DNA from: Robiginitomaculum sp.
GTDB lineage: Bacteria; Pseudomonadota; Alphaproteobacteria; Caulobacterales; Maricaulaceae
Assembly (NCBI GenBank): GCA_021776595.1
Contig: JAJFFP010000066.1
Span: forward strand, 1 to 44,928
Reading direction: 5' to 3'
DNA length: 44,928 nucleotides
The number at the start of each line of letters is the position of its first letter. Position 1 is the first letter of the stretch. The position numbers and the translations under genes were made by a program. Shown here piece by piece: positions 8,328 to 18,052 of the stretch. The notes under the pieces were generated by a model, which was given only the letters and a program-made list of their open reading frames with translations, was not told the DNA's origin and ran no database searches.

Positions 8328-9967
8328 GCGGATGTCTCCACATGCTCGCCCAGAACCCGCCAGATTTCATCCGTATCAGTAATGCCTGCCAAAATTTTGG
8401 CGCGGCCATCATCGGCCAGGGATTTGGCCCCGGCGGTTCTGGCGGCCTTTTCAAATCCCATAGCCGATAATCCTGGCTGGACCAGGTCCAGCATGGCCGG
8501 GTCAAGATCAATGCTTTCAAACAACCCGATGCGTTCCTTATAGCCGGTGTTTGCACAGGAAGCACAGCCAGCATGAACCCATTGGCCTTTGATCTTTTTT
8601 TTGCAGTCCGGGCAAAGAATGCGGATCAGTCTTTGGGACAGGATGAGGCGCAATGTTGAGCGTAAAAGGGAGGGATCAACGCCCATATCGATTAGCCGGG
8701 CAGGTGCCCCTGCAGCCGTATTGGCGTGCAGGGTGGCTAGCACCAGATGACCGGTCAGGGCGGCATTAACGGCAATCTCTGCCGTTTCCCGATCCCGTAA
8801 TTCACCCACGACAATGATGTCCGGATCTTGGCGTAATACAGAGCGCAAGGCATTGGCAAAGGTAAGGTTTATCGCCGGGTTCACAGCAATCTGTGTCACC
8901 CCGTCAATCTGATATTCCACCGGGTCCTCAATTGATATGACTTTGCGTTCCGGCGTGTTCAACGTGCTGATCGCGCCGGCCAGTGTGGTGGTCTTGCCGC
9001 CACCAGTGGGGCCAACCACCAGGATCAGGCCAAAGGGCGCGGCCAGGCGCTCGCGCAACAAGGATTCATCCCGTTTACTTAAACCCAATTGGTGCAAGTC
9101 AACTTCCGTGTCACGATCTTCCAGCAGCCGAATGACAACACTTTCGCCATGGGCACTGGGTGTAGTGGCAATACGCAAATCAAGCGGGGTGCCAGCGATA
9201 TTAACTCTGGCGCGGCCGTCCTGGGGCCGGCGGCGCTCGGCAATATCCAGATTGGCAATGATCTTGATGCGCGAGACCACCAGTGGTGCCAGCGAAGCGG
9301 CAGGTCCATCGCGATCATGCAACACCCCATCTATGCGTAAACGTATGCGCAAATGATCCCGATATGGCTCCACATGAATGTCCGAGGCGCGGTGATTGAG
9401 AGCCTCTTTAAGCAGATCATTGACCAGACGGACCACGGGGGCCTCACTGGCCAGATCACGTAAATGTTCTGCATCGGCATCATCGACATTGGCACCTAAA
9501 TAGGCCTCGCTTATCTGATCCGGGGAGCCAAAATAACGCTCCAGTGCAGTTTCGATATCGCCAAGGGTAGCCAGTCCCAAACGCACATTCTTGCCAAGGG
9601 CAAGGGCAATCGCCTGACTTGTTCCCTCTATGGAAGGGTCAGCAACGGCGAGTATTGCCTGATTTTCATCGATACTGGCTATGCAGGCCTGATTTGCCAG
9701 CAGAAATTCATAATTAATGGCCCCATTGGCCGGGTCCTCGGCCGCAAAGTGGTGCTGGGTCAGTCGAGGCAGTTCATAGACTTTGGCCAGCGCATCGGCA
9801 ACCGCAATATCGCTTAAAAACCCCAGACGGCGGACAACAGAGATCAGAGGCTCGCCACTCTCTGAAGTGGCCCGTAAAGCTCGTTTTTGATCAGCCGCAC
9901 CCAGGCCGGCTATCTCCATCCAGTTTGTCTCATCAGGGTGTGAGGAAGGTGTATCCATAGCGCTCAC
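8324..9967 (-). CDS. gspE: Type II secretion ATPase GspE
   Basis: A 547-residue ATPase. It has an N-terminal MshEN-like region, then Walker A GPTGGGKTTT (about residues 319-328), an Asp box SIEDPVEYQ, Walker B DIIVVGELRD (about 383-392), a His box (ATLHANTAAG) and a zinc-binding tetracysteine (C452, C455, C468, C471). All key motifs are intact. Walker A has Gly where most relatives have Ser (GPTGSGKT). It powers pseudopilus extension from the cytoplasmic face. The first codon appears to be GTG at 9967, overlapping the upstream stop (GTGA); an ATG three codons in (9958) is an alternative. Confidence 0.97.
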   Translation of the reverse strand: MSAMDTPSSHPDETNWMEIAGLGAADQKRALRATSESGEPLISVVRRLGFLSDIAVADALAKVYELPRLTQHHFAAEDPANGAINYEFLLANQACIASIDENQAILAVADPSIEGTSQAIALALGKNVRLGLATLGDIETALERYFGSPDQISEAYLGANVDDADAEHLRDLASEAPVVRLVNDLLKEALNHRASDIHVEPYRDHLRIRLRIDGVLHDRDGPAASLAPLVVSRIKIIANLDIAERRRPQDGRARVNIAGTPLDLRIATTPSAHGESVVIRLLEDRDTEVDLHQLGLSKRDESLLRERLAAPFGLILVVGPTGGGKTTTLAGAISTLNTPERKVISIEDPVEYQIDGVTQIAVNPAINLTFANALRSVLRQDPDIIVVGELRDRETAEIAVNAALTGHLVLATLHANTAAGAPARLIDMGVDPSLLRSTLRLILSQRLIRILCPDCKKKIKGQWVHAGCASCANTGYKERIGLFESIDLDPAMLDLVQPGLSAMGFEKAARTAGAKSLADDGRAKILAGITDTDEIWRVLGEHVETSA

Positions 9968-11013
9968 ATAAACCTGCCACGCATGGTGAATTCCAGATGT
10001 CTGGTAATCATACGCGTATCATAATCGCTGGCGCCGTTCACCAAATTCTCCCACAAATAAAGGCTGGGCAGTGTGGATGGGTTGCCTTGTAATATTTCTT
10101 TTTTGATAAATGGATAGCCAAATTTTGTGATCAGCCTGTCCCAGAAAAAATGGGTGACGTTTAGGGGTGCACCCTGTTCGGCGTGTTCGTATATGCGTTT
10201 TAGAAATTTACGATGGGCGGGTAATATATTCTTGTTCTCAAGGATGGAAGCATCGCCCATGCGTGTAAAAAAGTCGGTCAGTAATTCCCGATAGGGATAG
10301 ACTGCGCACACACGTAAATTGGCTTTACGCATATCAACGGAAAGGCCAATTTCGTGTTTGCGGATTACCCACGATTTGGAGGGAACATGAATATAAGTTT
10401 GCCAGCGTTTTTGAAAACCAGGATGGCGAAGTGCTTTTTTGTGAAACACCAGAAAATAACTCTGCAAATGGTGCGCGCTGTCCCAGGAATCAGTCAGGCC
10501 CCAGATATCAGCGGTGGCAGGGTCCATTTGCTCATAGGCTTTGTGCAAGGAAAATAACGGGCCGTAAGCACTGTCATTGCACAAGGTAATTGTCGAATAG
10601 GCTGATATGTCGCCAAGTGCTTTAAGCCCGTCCGCATAAGCCCCAAAGTCGTAACCCTTGTTTTTTCGCCATAAAACCAGCGCACACAGGTTTTCCAGTT
10701 TAGCTCTTTCAGATTTTGGAAATTTCGGGCTGTTGGTTATAAACACAACGGTTCGGCCAGCATCCAGAAGTGCTTGAATGTAATGTAGCGCATAATCATG
10801 CACACGCCCCTGTTTGTCATAATGCACAAAAATGGCAATGTGAGGGTTTGTGTCAGCGGAAGGAACCAAGCCCCAGCTTTTGCGAATATAGGTGCCGCGC
10901 CCGAAAACAAGCGCCCATGCGAATTTGGCATATTGCACCGCATAATCATTACGTTCGCGAGCACCAAAAAACAGCATCCAGAAAGGCCGAAGTATATTTC
11001 GTAGTTTTTTCAT
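9964..11013 (-). CDS. RgpF-like (rhamnan synthesis protein F family) glycan biosynthesis protein
   Basis: 349 residues without signal peptide. Motifs HIAIFVHYDKQGRVHDYALHY, KNKGYDFGAYADGL, LCNDSAYGPLF and WGLTDS match the RgpF family (PF05045) of streptococcal rhamnan and Gram-negative O-antigen loci, where members build or modify cell-surface polysaccharide. The exact activity cannot be read from sequence. It is the last of four polysaccharide genes set between gspO and gspE. It starts six bases after the methyltransferase gene, and its stop overlaps the gspE start, so it is co-transcribed with the secretion genes. Confidence 0.8.
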   Translation of the reverse strand: MKKLRNILRPFWMLFFGARERNDYAVQYAKFAWALVFGRGTYIRKSWGLVPSADTNPHIAIFVHYDKQGRVHDYALHYIQALLDAGRTVVFITNSPKFPKSERAKLENLCALVLWRKNKGYDFGAYADGLKALGDISAYSTITLCNDSAYGPLFSLHKAYEQMDPATADIWGLTDSWDSAHHLQSYFLVFHKKALRHPGFQKRWQTYIHVPSKSWVIRKHEIGLSVDMRKANLRVCAVYPYRELLTDFFTRMGDASILENKNILPAHRKFLKRIYEHAEQGAPLNVTHFFWDRLITKFGYPFIKKEILQGNPSTLPSLYLWENLVNGASDYDTRMITRHLEFTMRGRFM

Positions 11014-11019
11014 ACCTTT

Positions 11020-13326
11020 CTATGGGGCGCTGGTGATGGCGGCGTCAAGTTCTGCCTGCCGGTTGCCGATCAGCTTTGCCACCATTTCTGCATTGGGATT
11101 GGTGTCGGCATAAAGGGTATTGGCGGTTTCCCTGGCCGCTTCTTGCTGGCCGGTTCGGGCTTGCACCATAGCGAAGTGAAAAGCACCTTGAATCCTCATT
11201 TCAGGATTGGCGTCCTGCTCACGCGCCAGTGAAAAGTATTTCAAGGCTTGATCCATGTCACAACGACGATTAAGGGCGTCCAGACCAATAGCAAAAAACA
11301 AAGCGGGGTCATTGTTTCTATGCGCCTGCGTTTCAGTGACCCCAAGGGTGCTGGCCGCACTTTTCACATCCCCGGCATTAACCGCATTCATAAACAGCCG
11401 GGTTTTTGCATCATCTATTCGTGCCTCAGTCTCTGGCCGTTGTGCTTCATTTGATAGCCTTAGTGCACACTCCAGCCAGCTTAGCGCTTTTTGCGGTTGA
11501 TCATTCATGAAGGCGATCCCCAAAGCCTCAATGACAGCAAAATTTTCTACTTGCAAATTGGTGTTTTCTAAGGCGGCAGCAATGGCTTCGCGCTTGGTGG
11601 TAAAAGCATTTTGGCCACCATGGTTTAACAATTCCACCCCGTGGGCGGCAGCATGCTTTAGCCAAACTTCACGCAGGCCCTCATATCGTTGCTCTTGTGG
11701 AGCATGGTGCAAGGCTTTTTGCAGCCAGAACAAGCCATCAGCACGATCAAAGCGATAATTTAATGCCAACATGGCCAGACCGATGGCGGCAGCACGATCG
11801 AACTCATTTTCAACATCGCCATCTTTGTTTTTTAAGGTGCGCTCTATGGCAGGGCGCAGGCGCTCTGCATTGGCGTAATCGCCAGTATTGGCGGCGGCGG
11901 CAAAAATTTCCAATCTGGTCTTTTCATATTGATCAGCAAAAGAGTTTTCGGCCGAAGGGCTGATTTCTTCAAATGTGCTGATCGCCAGCGCCGGATCGGT
12001 GCGCATGATCAGCCCTGCAAATAAAAGGGCAGCAGAATGGGCCAGGTTGCGGCTGTCCAGATCAGAGGCGTTGATCGCGGTGAGCACCGGCTCGATAATT
12101 TCATAACTGCGCACACAGGCAGAAAAGCAGGCGCTGGCCAGTTCCTGATCCTGCTGTGCATTCAGGGCAATGATTCCGGCACAGTAAAGCGCACTAACCA
12201 GATTAAAGGGGCGGGCATTGGCATAAGAGGCAAAATCAAGCTGGGTCTGTGGGTCGGTTTCAATGCCTGCGGGGCCCGCCAGATCAATTTTGTATGTTTT
12301 TATCCAGTGCTGGCGCAGGGCATTAAGCGTTACTTGTGCTTGTTTATAATCTCCCGCATCGGTTTGCAGACGTAATAAACGCCCGGCATAACCGGTATGG
12401 AGATGGTGTGGCAGATTTTTCTTTTTCAGACTCTCTTGCAGGTATTGGCTAAGGACTTTGCGATCAATTGGACGGGAAAAGTCAATTTTGATTGGTTGAT
12501 TGGATGCAAAGGCATAAAGTGTATCCCCTGTCGAGGTGACTTGCACATGGGCGAACCCGGCCCGTTGCAGGCAGGCTTTTAGCCCTTCTAGACTAAAAAG
12601 AACCAGATGTGATCCAGGGGATAATAACGGAATAATTTCCTCTACATCGCGCTCAGGGCGCAAACCACCTATGTCTGGCGTGGTAAGCAACACAGTGCCT
12701 TTTTTACCGGCGGCTTGTGCCAGTGTGTTCACAAACGGGTCGGGGTCTGCGATATGCTCAATTACCTCAGAGGAATATACCAGATCAAACGGCATGCCAT
12801 CCAGCTCTGTATCTGCATCAAGATAACCATCAATGATCGTAATCCCAAGTTCCTTGGCCCCATGGCGGGCAATGTGTGAGGGGTCAATGCCCTGCACGTC
12901 CCAGTTCAGCGCATGGCCTGCGAAATCAAGGGAAAACCCATAACCGCATCCAACCTCCAGAAAACTGTTGATGGTTTTTTGCTCAACCCAGAAAAACGGG
13001 GCAATCATGGAATCAATACCGGCACCCTGTTCCACATAAAATTTCTTGGGGGCAATAAAATTGTCTTCCCTTGCGCCATGAGACTGATCCTCATAGGGCG
13101 GCGCTTGTATATCGGGGAAATGGCTGCTTTGGCATTTAGGGCAATCGTAAAGCCGATAGCGACGGCGCTGTGAATAGGGCGTTGCGACTGCGCGCTTCGT
13201 CTGCATGATGCTTTGTGCATGACAGGCCGGGCAGGTCAGTTGGCGGGGCAGCCCTTTTTCCCAGGACAGCCAGCCTTTTTTGTGTGCCTTGAAACTCAGG
13301 CTTTCAAGAAAATGCAATACGCTCAT
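11020..13326 (-). CDS. Zinc-ribbon SAM-dependent methyltransferase with C-terminal helical-repeat region
   Basis: About 768 residues. An N-terminal zinc ribbon (C32-PA-C35 and C62-PK-C65) precedes a class I methyltransferase domain with SAM motif FLEVGCGYG (about 122-130), an acidic motif (GIDPSH) and FDLVYSSEVIEHI. The remaining ~450 residues are Ala-rich helices that look like degenerate TPR repeats (ALNRRCDMDQALKYFSLA near the end). I chose the ATG at 13326, overlapping the ABC ATPase gene by 23 bases; the open frame upstream is a shadow of that gene. In polysaccharide loci such enzymes often cap or decorate chains before export. The substrate is unknown. Confidence 0.78.
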   Translation of the reverse strand: MSVLHFLESLSFKAHKKGWLSWEKGLPRQLTCPACHAQSIMQTKRAVATPYSQRRRYRLYDCPKCQSSHFPDIQAPPYEDQSHGAREDNFIAPKKFYVEQGAGIDSMIAPFFWVEQKTINSFLEVGCGYGFSLDFAGHALNWDVQGIDPSHIARHGAKELGITIIDGYLDADTELDGMPFDLVYSSEVIEHIADPDPFVNTLAQAAGKKGTVLLTTPDIGGLRPERDVEEIIPLLSPGSHLVLFSLEGLKACLQRAGFAHVQVTSTGDTLYAFASNQPIKIDFSRPIDRKVLSQYLQESLKKKNLPHHLHTGYAGRLLRLQTDAGDYKQAQVTLNALRQHWIKTYKIDLAGPAGIETDPQTQLDFASYANARPFNLVSALYCAGIIALNAQQDQELASACFSACVRSYEIIEPVLTAINASDLDSRNLAHSAALLFAGLIMRTDPALAISTFEEISPSAENSFADQYEKTRLEIFAAAANTGDYANAERLRPAIERTLKNKDGDVENEFDRAAAIGLAMLALNYRFDRADGLFWLQKALHHAPQEQRYEGLREVWLKHAAAHGVELLNHGGQNAFTTKREAIAAALENTNLQVENFAVIEALGIAFMNDQPQKALSWLECALRLSNEAQRPETEARIDDAKTRLFMNAVNAGDVKSAASTLGVTETQAHRNNDPALFFAIGLDALNRRCDMDQALKYFSLAREQDANPEMRIQGAFHFAMVQARTGQQEAARETANTLYADTNPNAEMVAKLIGNRQAELDAAITSAP

Positions 13327-14038
13327 AGTGCTCAATCGCTGTCTTAACAGAACCAGTATAAACCGCCTTGCCATTATTGAGAACCAGTCCATCATCGCAC
13401 AAATCGCGTAATGCAGCCGTGGCATGACTGACCATGATAAAAGCGCGCCCTGCGGCCTTGGCGGCATAGAAAAAATCAAAACATTTTAGCTGAAACGGTG
13501 CATCGCCTGCGCCTAATGCCTCATCGATCAGTAATATATCGGTTGGGGCCATAGCGGCCATGGCAAAACCCAGACGCGCATACTGCCCTGCGGAATACCA
13601 CCGCGCCGGTTCGTTCAGCTTTTCGCCCAGCGCACAAAAAGAGGCGGTGCGGTCATAATACTCGGCCCGCTTTTCTTTGGGCACCTGTAACAACCGGGCC
13701 ACAAGACGCAGATTTTCCCAGCCGGTCAGGTCCGGGTGCGCGCCTGCGCCAACTTCCAGCAAGGCACCCACTTGCCCATACAAGCGCGCTTCCCCGGCGC
13801 TGGGGTCAACAATGCCCGCCAGAATTTTCAACAGTGTGCTCTTTCCCGAACCATTGCGCCCCATCACCGCCAGCGCCTTACCTGTGTGCAGCGTGAAGCT
13901 GATATCATCCAGGGCCGTGCGGATATTTTTGCGTTCGCCGCCAAGGTGGTGGTAAAGCGGACGATCACCGCCGCTACTGGTCAGGGCAAAACGCTTGGTT
14001 AGCCCGTGTGCCTCTATGGCAATGGCTTTAGAGCTCAT
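13304..14038 (-). CDS. ABC transporter ATPase, polysaccharide export (Wzt/KpsT/TagH type)
   Basis: 244 residues with Walker A GRNGSGKST, signature region YSAGQYARLGFAMA (the divergent signature typical of Wzt/KpsT), Walker B ILLIDEALGAGD and a His loop (MVSHATAAL). There is no C-terminal carbohydrate-binding domain like that of Wzt from E. coli O9a, so it resembles KpsT or short Wzt proteins. It pairs with the permease at 14028-14849, whose stop it overlaps by 11 bases. Together they should flip a lipid-linked polysaccharide across the inner membrane. Confidence 0.93.
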   Translation of the reverse strand: MSSKAIAIEAHGLTKRFALTSSGGDRPLYHHLGGERKNIRTALDDISFTLHTGKALAVMGRNGSGKSTLLKILAGIVDPSAGEARLYGQVGALLEVGAGAHPDLTGWENLRLVARLLQVPKEKRAEYYDRTASFCALGEKLNEPARWYSAGQYARLGFAMAAMAPTDILLIDEALGAGDAPFQLKCFDFFYAAKAAGRAFIMVSHATAALRDLCDDGLVLNNGKAVYTGSVKTAIEHYERIAFS

Positions 14039-14849
14039 CTGCCGCCCGTCCTTCCATTATCATAAACACCCATAACCCAAAGGTGCCCAGGAAAAGTGCT
14101 GAGACAAAGGAAATGCCAAGATTGATTATATCCGGCGCCGGCGCGCCCAGCAAAGACCAGCGCAGGGCACTGATAATACCGGAAAACGGGTTGAGTGCGT
14201 AAAGGCTCTGCCATTGGTCCGGAATGAGCGATGCAGGATAGATCACTGGCGAGGAAAACATCAAAATTTGCAGGCCCAGTGGCACCAGTTGGCGAATATC
14301 GCGCAACACCCCGCACAGTGCCGCCAGAATACTGGAAAGGCCGAAAGCAGCCAGTGCGGCAATGGCTACAAAAACTGGTGCCAGCAGAAGGGGCCATGAT
14401 GGCCTTGTGCCAAATAATAGTCCGACCAGAGCGGCCACGGCCAATGCAATAACAGTATCCAGCATAGCGCCAAGGGTGGAGGCCATAACCGGGTAAAGCC
14501 GGGGCATGGGGGTCTGGCGGAGCAAAGGCGCAGCAGAAATAAACGCATTGGCCCCATCGGAGGCACTATATTGCACCAGATGCCAAAGTGCGACTCCGGT
14601 AAAAACCATGGCGGGGTAGGGGGTGCCATCACTGGGAACGCGCACCAGCATGCCAAAAAAAACAGAAAATACCAACGCCTGCAGGGCTGGCTGCGCCATC
14701 AGCCAGGCCAGCCCAATCACCGGTTTGGCGAAGCGCCCGCGAATTTGCCGAAAGGTCAGTGCCCATAATGCTTCACGCTGCACCCATAATTGTTGCAGGC
14801 GGCCCGGTGGGTGCGCCCGACGAATGATGATATGAGTTTCTTCCTGCAT
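14028..14849 (-). CDS. ABC-2 type permease, polysaccharide export (Wzm/KpsM type)
   Basis: 273 residues with a basic N-terminus and about six hydrophobic segments, including LAWLMAQPALQALVFSVFFG, the GVALWHLVQYS region, and PLGLQILMFSSPVIYPASLI followed by ALNPFSGIISALRW. These are hallmarks of the ABC-2 permease family of Wzm and KpsM (FSSPVIYP and LNP are conserved). It is the first of the four polysaccharide genes after gspO. The gene begins 14 bases after the gspO stop, in the same direction. Confidence 0.92.
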   Translation of the reverse strand: MQEETHIIIRRAHPPGRLQQLWVQREALWALTFRQIRGRFAKPVIGLAWLMAQPALQALVFSVFFGMLVRVPSDGTPYPAMVFTGVALWHLVQYSASDGANAFISAAPLLRQTPMPRLYPVMASTLGAMLDTVIALAVAALVGLLFGTRPSWPLLLAPVFVAIAALAAFGLSSILAALCGVLRDIRQLVPLGLQILMFSSPVIYPASLIPDQWQSLYALNPFSGIISALRWSLLGAPAPDIINLGISFVSALFLGTFGLWVFMIMEGRAADEL

Positions 14850-14863
14850 CTGGGTTTAATGAT

Positions 14864-15661
14864 CTAAATTGCAAGGTTCAGCAAGGTCACACCATAATCA
14901 TGGGTGCCTTGCCAGAGCCAAAGGGCATAAATTGCCAAAGCCAGCGCCGGGCCAAAAGGCATTTGCGTATCGCGGTGCAGCTCTTTTTCCTTGCTGGTGA
15001 GCAATAACAAAACAAGTGCACTGGAAGAGGCTAGCAGAATCACCCAGGGCAGGGCCATCGGCCCCAGCACGGCACCGCCGCCCGCCAGCAATTTGGCATC
15101 GCCCATACCCAACCCATCGCGACCGCGAATATGGCGATACCCAAAGGCGACCAGCCAGAATATGCCATAACCAACCAGCGCACCGGTCAGGGCAGTCAGC
15201 AGGCCATCCTTGCCATGCAGAAAAAAAAGAACCAGCGCACCGGCACCAATGAGAGAAAATGAGGCACCGTCCGGGATTAATTGTGTGCGATGATCCACCA
15301 ATGCGATAAAAAGCAGCAAAAAGCCAAGCAAGGCGCTGATCGGCATCATCCATCCTGAAAAAATTATGACAGATGCAAGCGCAATAACGGTGCTGGCCAG
15401 TTCAGCGATAATGTGTTGTCGCAAAATGGGCGCTTTACAGGCCCGGCACTTTCCCTTGAGCAAAATAAAACCAAGCAAGGGGATGAGGTCCACCAGCTTT
15501 AATCTGGTGCCGCACTGATCGCATACCGAGCGCGTTAAACCAAGATTGGAGCGCATAGGCCATGAAAGCGCACTGGCGCTGATAAAACTACCGATAAATG
15601 GCCCGGTCAGCACCAAAAACATGGTCATCCAGGTATCATTGACGGTAAAGGCGAAATTCAT
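14864..15661 (-). CDS. gspO: Prepilin peptidase / N-methyltransferase GspO
   Basis: 265 residues, highly hydrophobic, about eight membrane segments. The N-terminal domain has GPFIGSF and two CxxC pairs (CDQC and CRAC) that bind zinc in the methyltransferase part. The two aspartyl protease motifs are ALVDHRTQLIPD and GMGDAKLLAGGG. It cleaves and N-methylates the pseudopilins GspG to GspK encoded downstream. The ATG overlaps the gspD stop (ATGA). Usually gspO lies at the operon end; here it is second, right before the polysaccharide module. Confidence 0.95.
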   Translation of the reverse strand: MNFAFTVNDTWMTMFLVLTGPFIGSFISASALSWPMRSNLGLTRSVCDQCGTRLKLVDLIPLLGFILLKGKCRACKAPILRQHIIAELASTVIALASVIIFSGWMMPISALLGFLLLFIALVDHRTQLIPDGASFSLIGAGALVLFFLHGKDGLLTALTGALVGYGIFWLVAFGYRHIRGRDGLGMGDAKLLAGGGAVLGPMALPWVILLASSSALVLLLLTSKEKELHRDTQMPFGPALALAIYALWLWQGTHDYGVTLLNLAI

Positions 15662-17859
15662 TCCGGTGCGGATTCAGAAGATGTTTCTGTTACGTTGGCG
15701 TTTGTTTTTTGCGCCTCGCGAGAGATCAGTGTCATGCGTTCGCGTAATTCATCCAAGATCGCTTTGGCACCGGTATCGGGATCAATAATACGCGGTGTCA
15801 GAAACACCAGCAATTCAGTGCGTTTGGTTGTGGTTTCATGGCTGCCAAACGCATCACCAATGCCTGGTATGTCAGATAAGAATGGCAAGCCTTTATTACC
15901 TACCTGCCGGGAATCACTGATCAGGCCACCCAGCACTATGGTTTGTCCACTACGGGCTGAAATGGTACTTTCCAGAACCCGCTTGGAAATGGTCGGGGTG
16001 AGCTGGCCGGTGGAAGCCGTGCTGGAAACATTACTGACTTCCTGTTTTACCTCCATAGTGACCATTCCAGTGGAGCTGACCCGTGGGGTAACATCCAAAA
16101 TTACGCCGGTATCCTTGAATTCAACGGAATTGACTAAAGGCGCATTAACATTGATGACATCGGTGGACTGGCGGGTAATCACCGGCACCTGATCACCCAC
16201 CTGAAGGTGTGCTGACTGATTATCAAGCACGACAACGGAAGGTGCCGATACCACTTTCAGATCAGTAACATTATCCAGTGCGTCCAGGGCAAAGCGGGCA
16301 GTATCACCCTTGTTCAAAACGAAATTAAAGCCCGGAAATGTGCCATTGGGGCTAAAATTAGAGCCATTGGAAAAACCGCCCTGACCACCGCCGCCAGCAG
16401 GGCCGTTGCCAATGCCAAGAATACTTCCGGTTTCAAAGAAGTATTGCACCCCATAACGCAGCACATCATTCAGCGTCACTTCGGCAATCACCATATCAAT
16501 CAGCACCTGCGCCGGGGGATGGTCAATCTCACGCAGGGCCTGCGCCACCAGACGTTGCCCTTGCTGGGTGGCCAGAACCACCAGTGTATTATTGATCGGG
16601 TCGCCGATAATGCGCGGGGCGCTGGAAAGACCGCTGCCCAGCACGGCACCACCTTTGCTACCGGTGCTGGCCCGGCGCGGGGCGCTGGCATTATTGCGTT
16701 GGGCTGTATTGCCGGAACTGGAGGCGCGGCGTTGCGCCAGGCCGGGGGAAACGGCGGAGGAGCGGTTTGAGGTGCCACTGCCACCAAAGAGTTGTTGTAA
16801 CAGTTCTGCGGTTTCCAGTGCCTTGCCGTTATCAATTTTATAAGTGCGCAATGTGACATCACTGGGGCCACCAAAATCCAGTCGGTCAATCCAGGTTTTG
16901 GCGCGTTCAAGAATTTCCACACTGGGGGCGATAGCCAATATGGCATTGACCCGCTCTATGGCCTGAAATTTCAGGGCACCGTCCAGGCCACCGCCTTGCC
17001 CGTTTTGCATAATCAGTTCCAGCTCATTGATGACATCAGTGGCAGAGGCATTGCGCAGGCGAAAAATGGCGGTGGACATGCCGGCAAGCCAATCGACATC
17101 AAAAGCCCTGATCGCGGCCAGGGCATTTTCACGTTCATCGGCGGTGCCGGTGATCATAATAAGATTGCGCGCCGGATCCGCACGCAAGGCACCGGGGCGA
17201 CTTACGGTATTCTCCAGCAGGCTTACCATATTGGTCGCCGATACATAGTTCAGAGGAGCTACAGTAATCCCAAGACCTGGGGTTTGCGCATTGGAAAACC
17301 GGACTTGTCCACCAGAGAGCGCTTCACCCGCCGGACTGATCAGATAGCGATTGCCCTTATTGATTAATCGCGCCGAGTTGTTGCTGATAATGGTTTCTAG
17401 CAAGGCCAGCAAAGCCCGCTTGTCTACGGGTCCGCCGGTGGCAGCAGTAACTTTGCCTTGAACACGGGGGTCAAGAATATAAGGGATTTCCAGCAAATCG
17501 CCCAAAATGCTCTGCACCACTTCGGGCAGGCTGGCATCTTGAAAGTTGATGTTATATCCGCCCCCTATAGCCTTTGAGGCTTGATACCGTGCCTTTCCGA
17601 TACGCTTGCCGGAGCCTGGAAATATCTGTGACTTGTCGTTGGCGGCATTGCTTCCAATAGGGCCAGATGTATCTGGCGTCTTGTTTGGGGTGTCGGGGTT
17701 TTCAGACGAGGTCTGAAAAACCCGCGCAAATGGATTGGCAAGGCCCTTGGCCCGCCCATTGGCTTGCGGACCGCTCTGACAGGCCGCAAGGCTTAAAACC
17801 AAACAGCCGATAGCGAGGCGGGTTGTCATTGGCTTCCAAGGCAATTTACTGATATTCAC
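15658..17859 (-). CDS. gspD: Type II secretion outer-membrane secretin GspD (lipoprotein)
   Basis: 733 residues with a signal peptide ending in a lipobox (LSLAAC). N0-N1-N2-N3 domains follow (NINFQDASLPEVVQSIL, VAPLNYVSATNMVSLLENT, FRLRNASATDVINELELI). A Ser/Ala/Gly-rich insertion lies in N3, and the secretin domain carries VPVITRQ, VEFKDTGVILDVTPRV and the C-terminal LVFLTPRII. It forms the outer-membrane channel. The first codon of the frame is GTG at 17859 with GGAG about ten bases upstream; an ATG at 17829 still keeps the signal peptide. The lipobox suggests self-anchoring, which fits the lack of a visible pilotin gene. Confidence 0.96.
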   Translation of the reverse strand: MNISKLPWKPMTTRLAIGCLVLSLAACQSGPQANGRAKGLANPFARVFQTSSENPDTPNKTPDTSGPIGSNAANDKSQIFPGSGKRIGKARYQASKAIGGGYNINFQDASLPEVVQSILGDLLEIPYILDPRVQGKVTAATGGPVDKRALLALLETIISNNSARLINKGNRYLISPAGEALSGGQVRFSNAQTPGLGITVAPLNYVSATNMVSLLENTVSRPGALRADPARNLIMITGTADERENALAAIRAFDVDWLAGMSTAIFRLRNASATDVINELELIMQNGQGGGLDGALKFQAIERVNAILAIAPSVEILERAKTWIDRLDFGGPSDVTLRTYKIDNGKALETAELLQQLFGGSGTSNRSSAVSPGLAQRRASSSGNTAQRNNASAPRRASTGSKGGAVLGSGLSSAPRIIGDPINNTLVVLATQQGQRLVAQALREIDHPPAQVLIDMVIAEVTLNDVLRYGVQYFFETGSILGIGNGPAGGGGQGGFSNGSNFSPNGTFPGFNFVLNKGDTARFALDALDNVTDLKVVSAPSVVVLDNQSAHLQVGDQVPVITRQSTDVINVNAPLVNSVEFKDTGVILDVTPRVSSTGMVTMEVKQEVSNVSSTASTGQLTPTISKRVLESTISARSGQTIVLGGLISDSRQVGNKGLPFLSDIPGIGDAFGSHETTTKRTELLVFLTPRIIDPDTGAKAILDELRERMTLISREAQKTNANVTETSSESAPE

Positions 17860-18052
17860 GTGTAATGCTCCAAATCAGCTTCTGGTTAGCAGATGAATAT
17901 GCGCATCCCAAGAGCGAAGACGTTAAAATGCGTTCAAAGCGCAGGGTTTGACAACCAAAAGATGCAAATTAATGGCGATTCGGTTGTTTCTCGATTTTTT
18001 CGGTAATTTTATATCCCCAGAAGCACCCAAATAGACCCGATAATTGCGTAAA

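Noticed and set aside
13327..13479. Upstream extension of the methyltransferase frame
   Set aside because: This part is the reverse-frame image of the ABC ATPase gene; the ATG at 13326 gives a normal start and small overlap.
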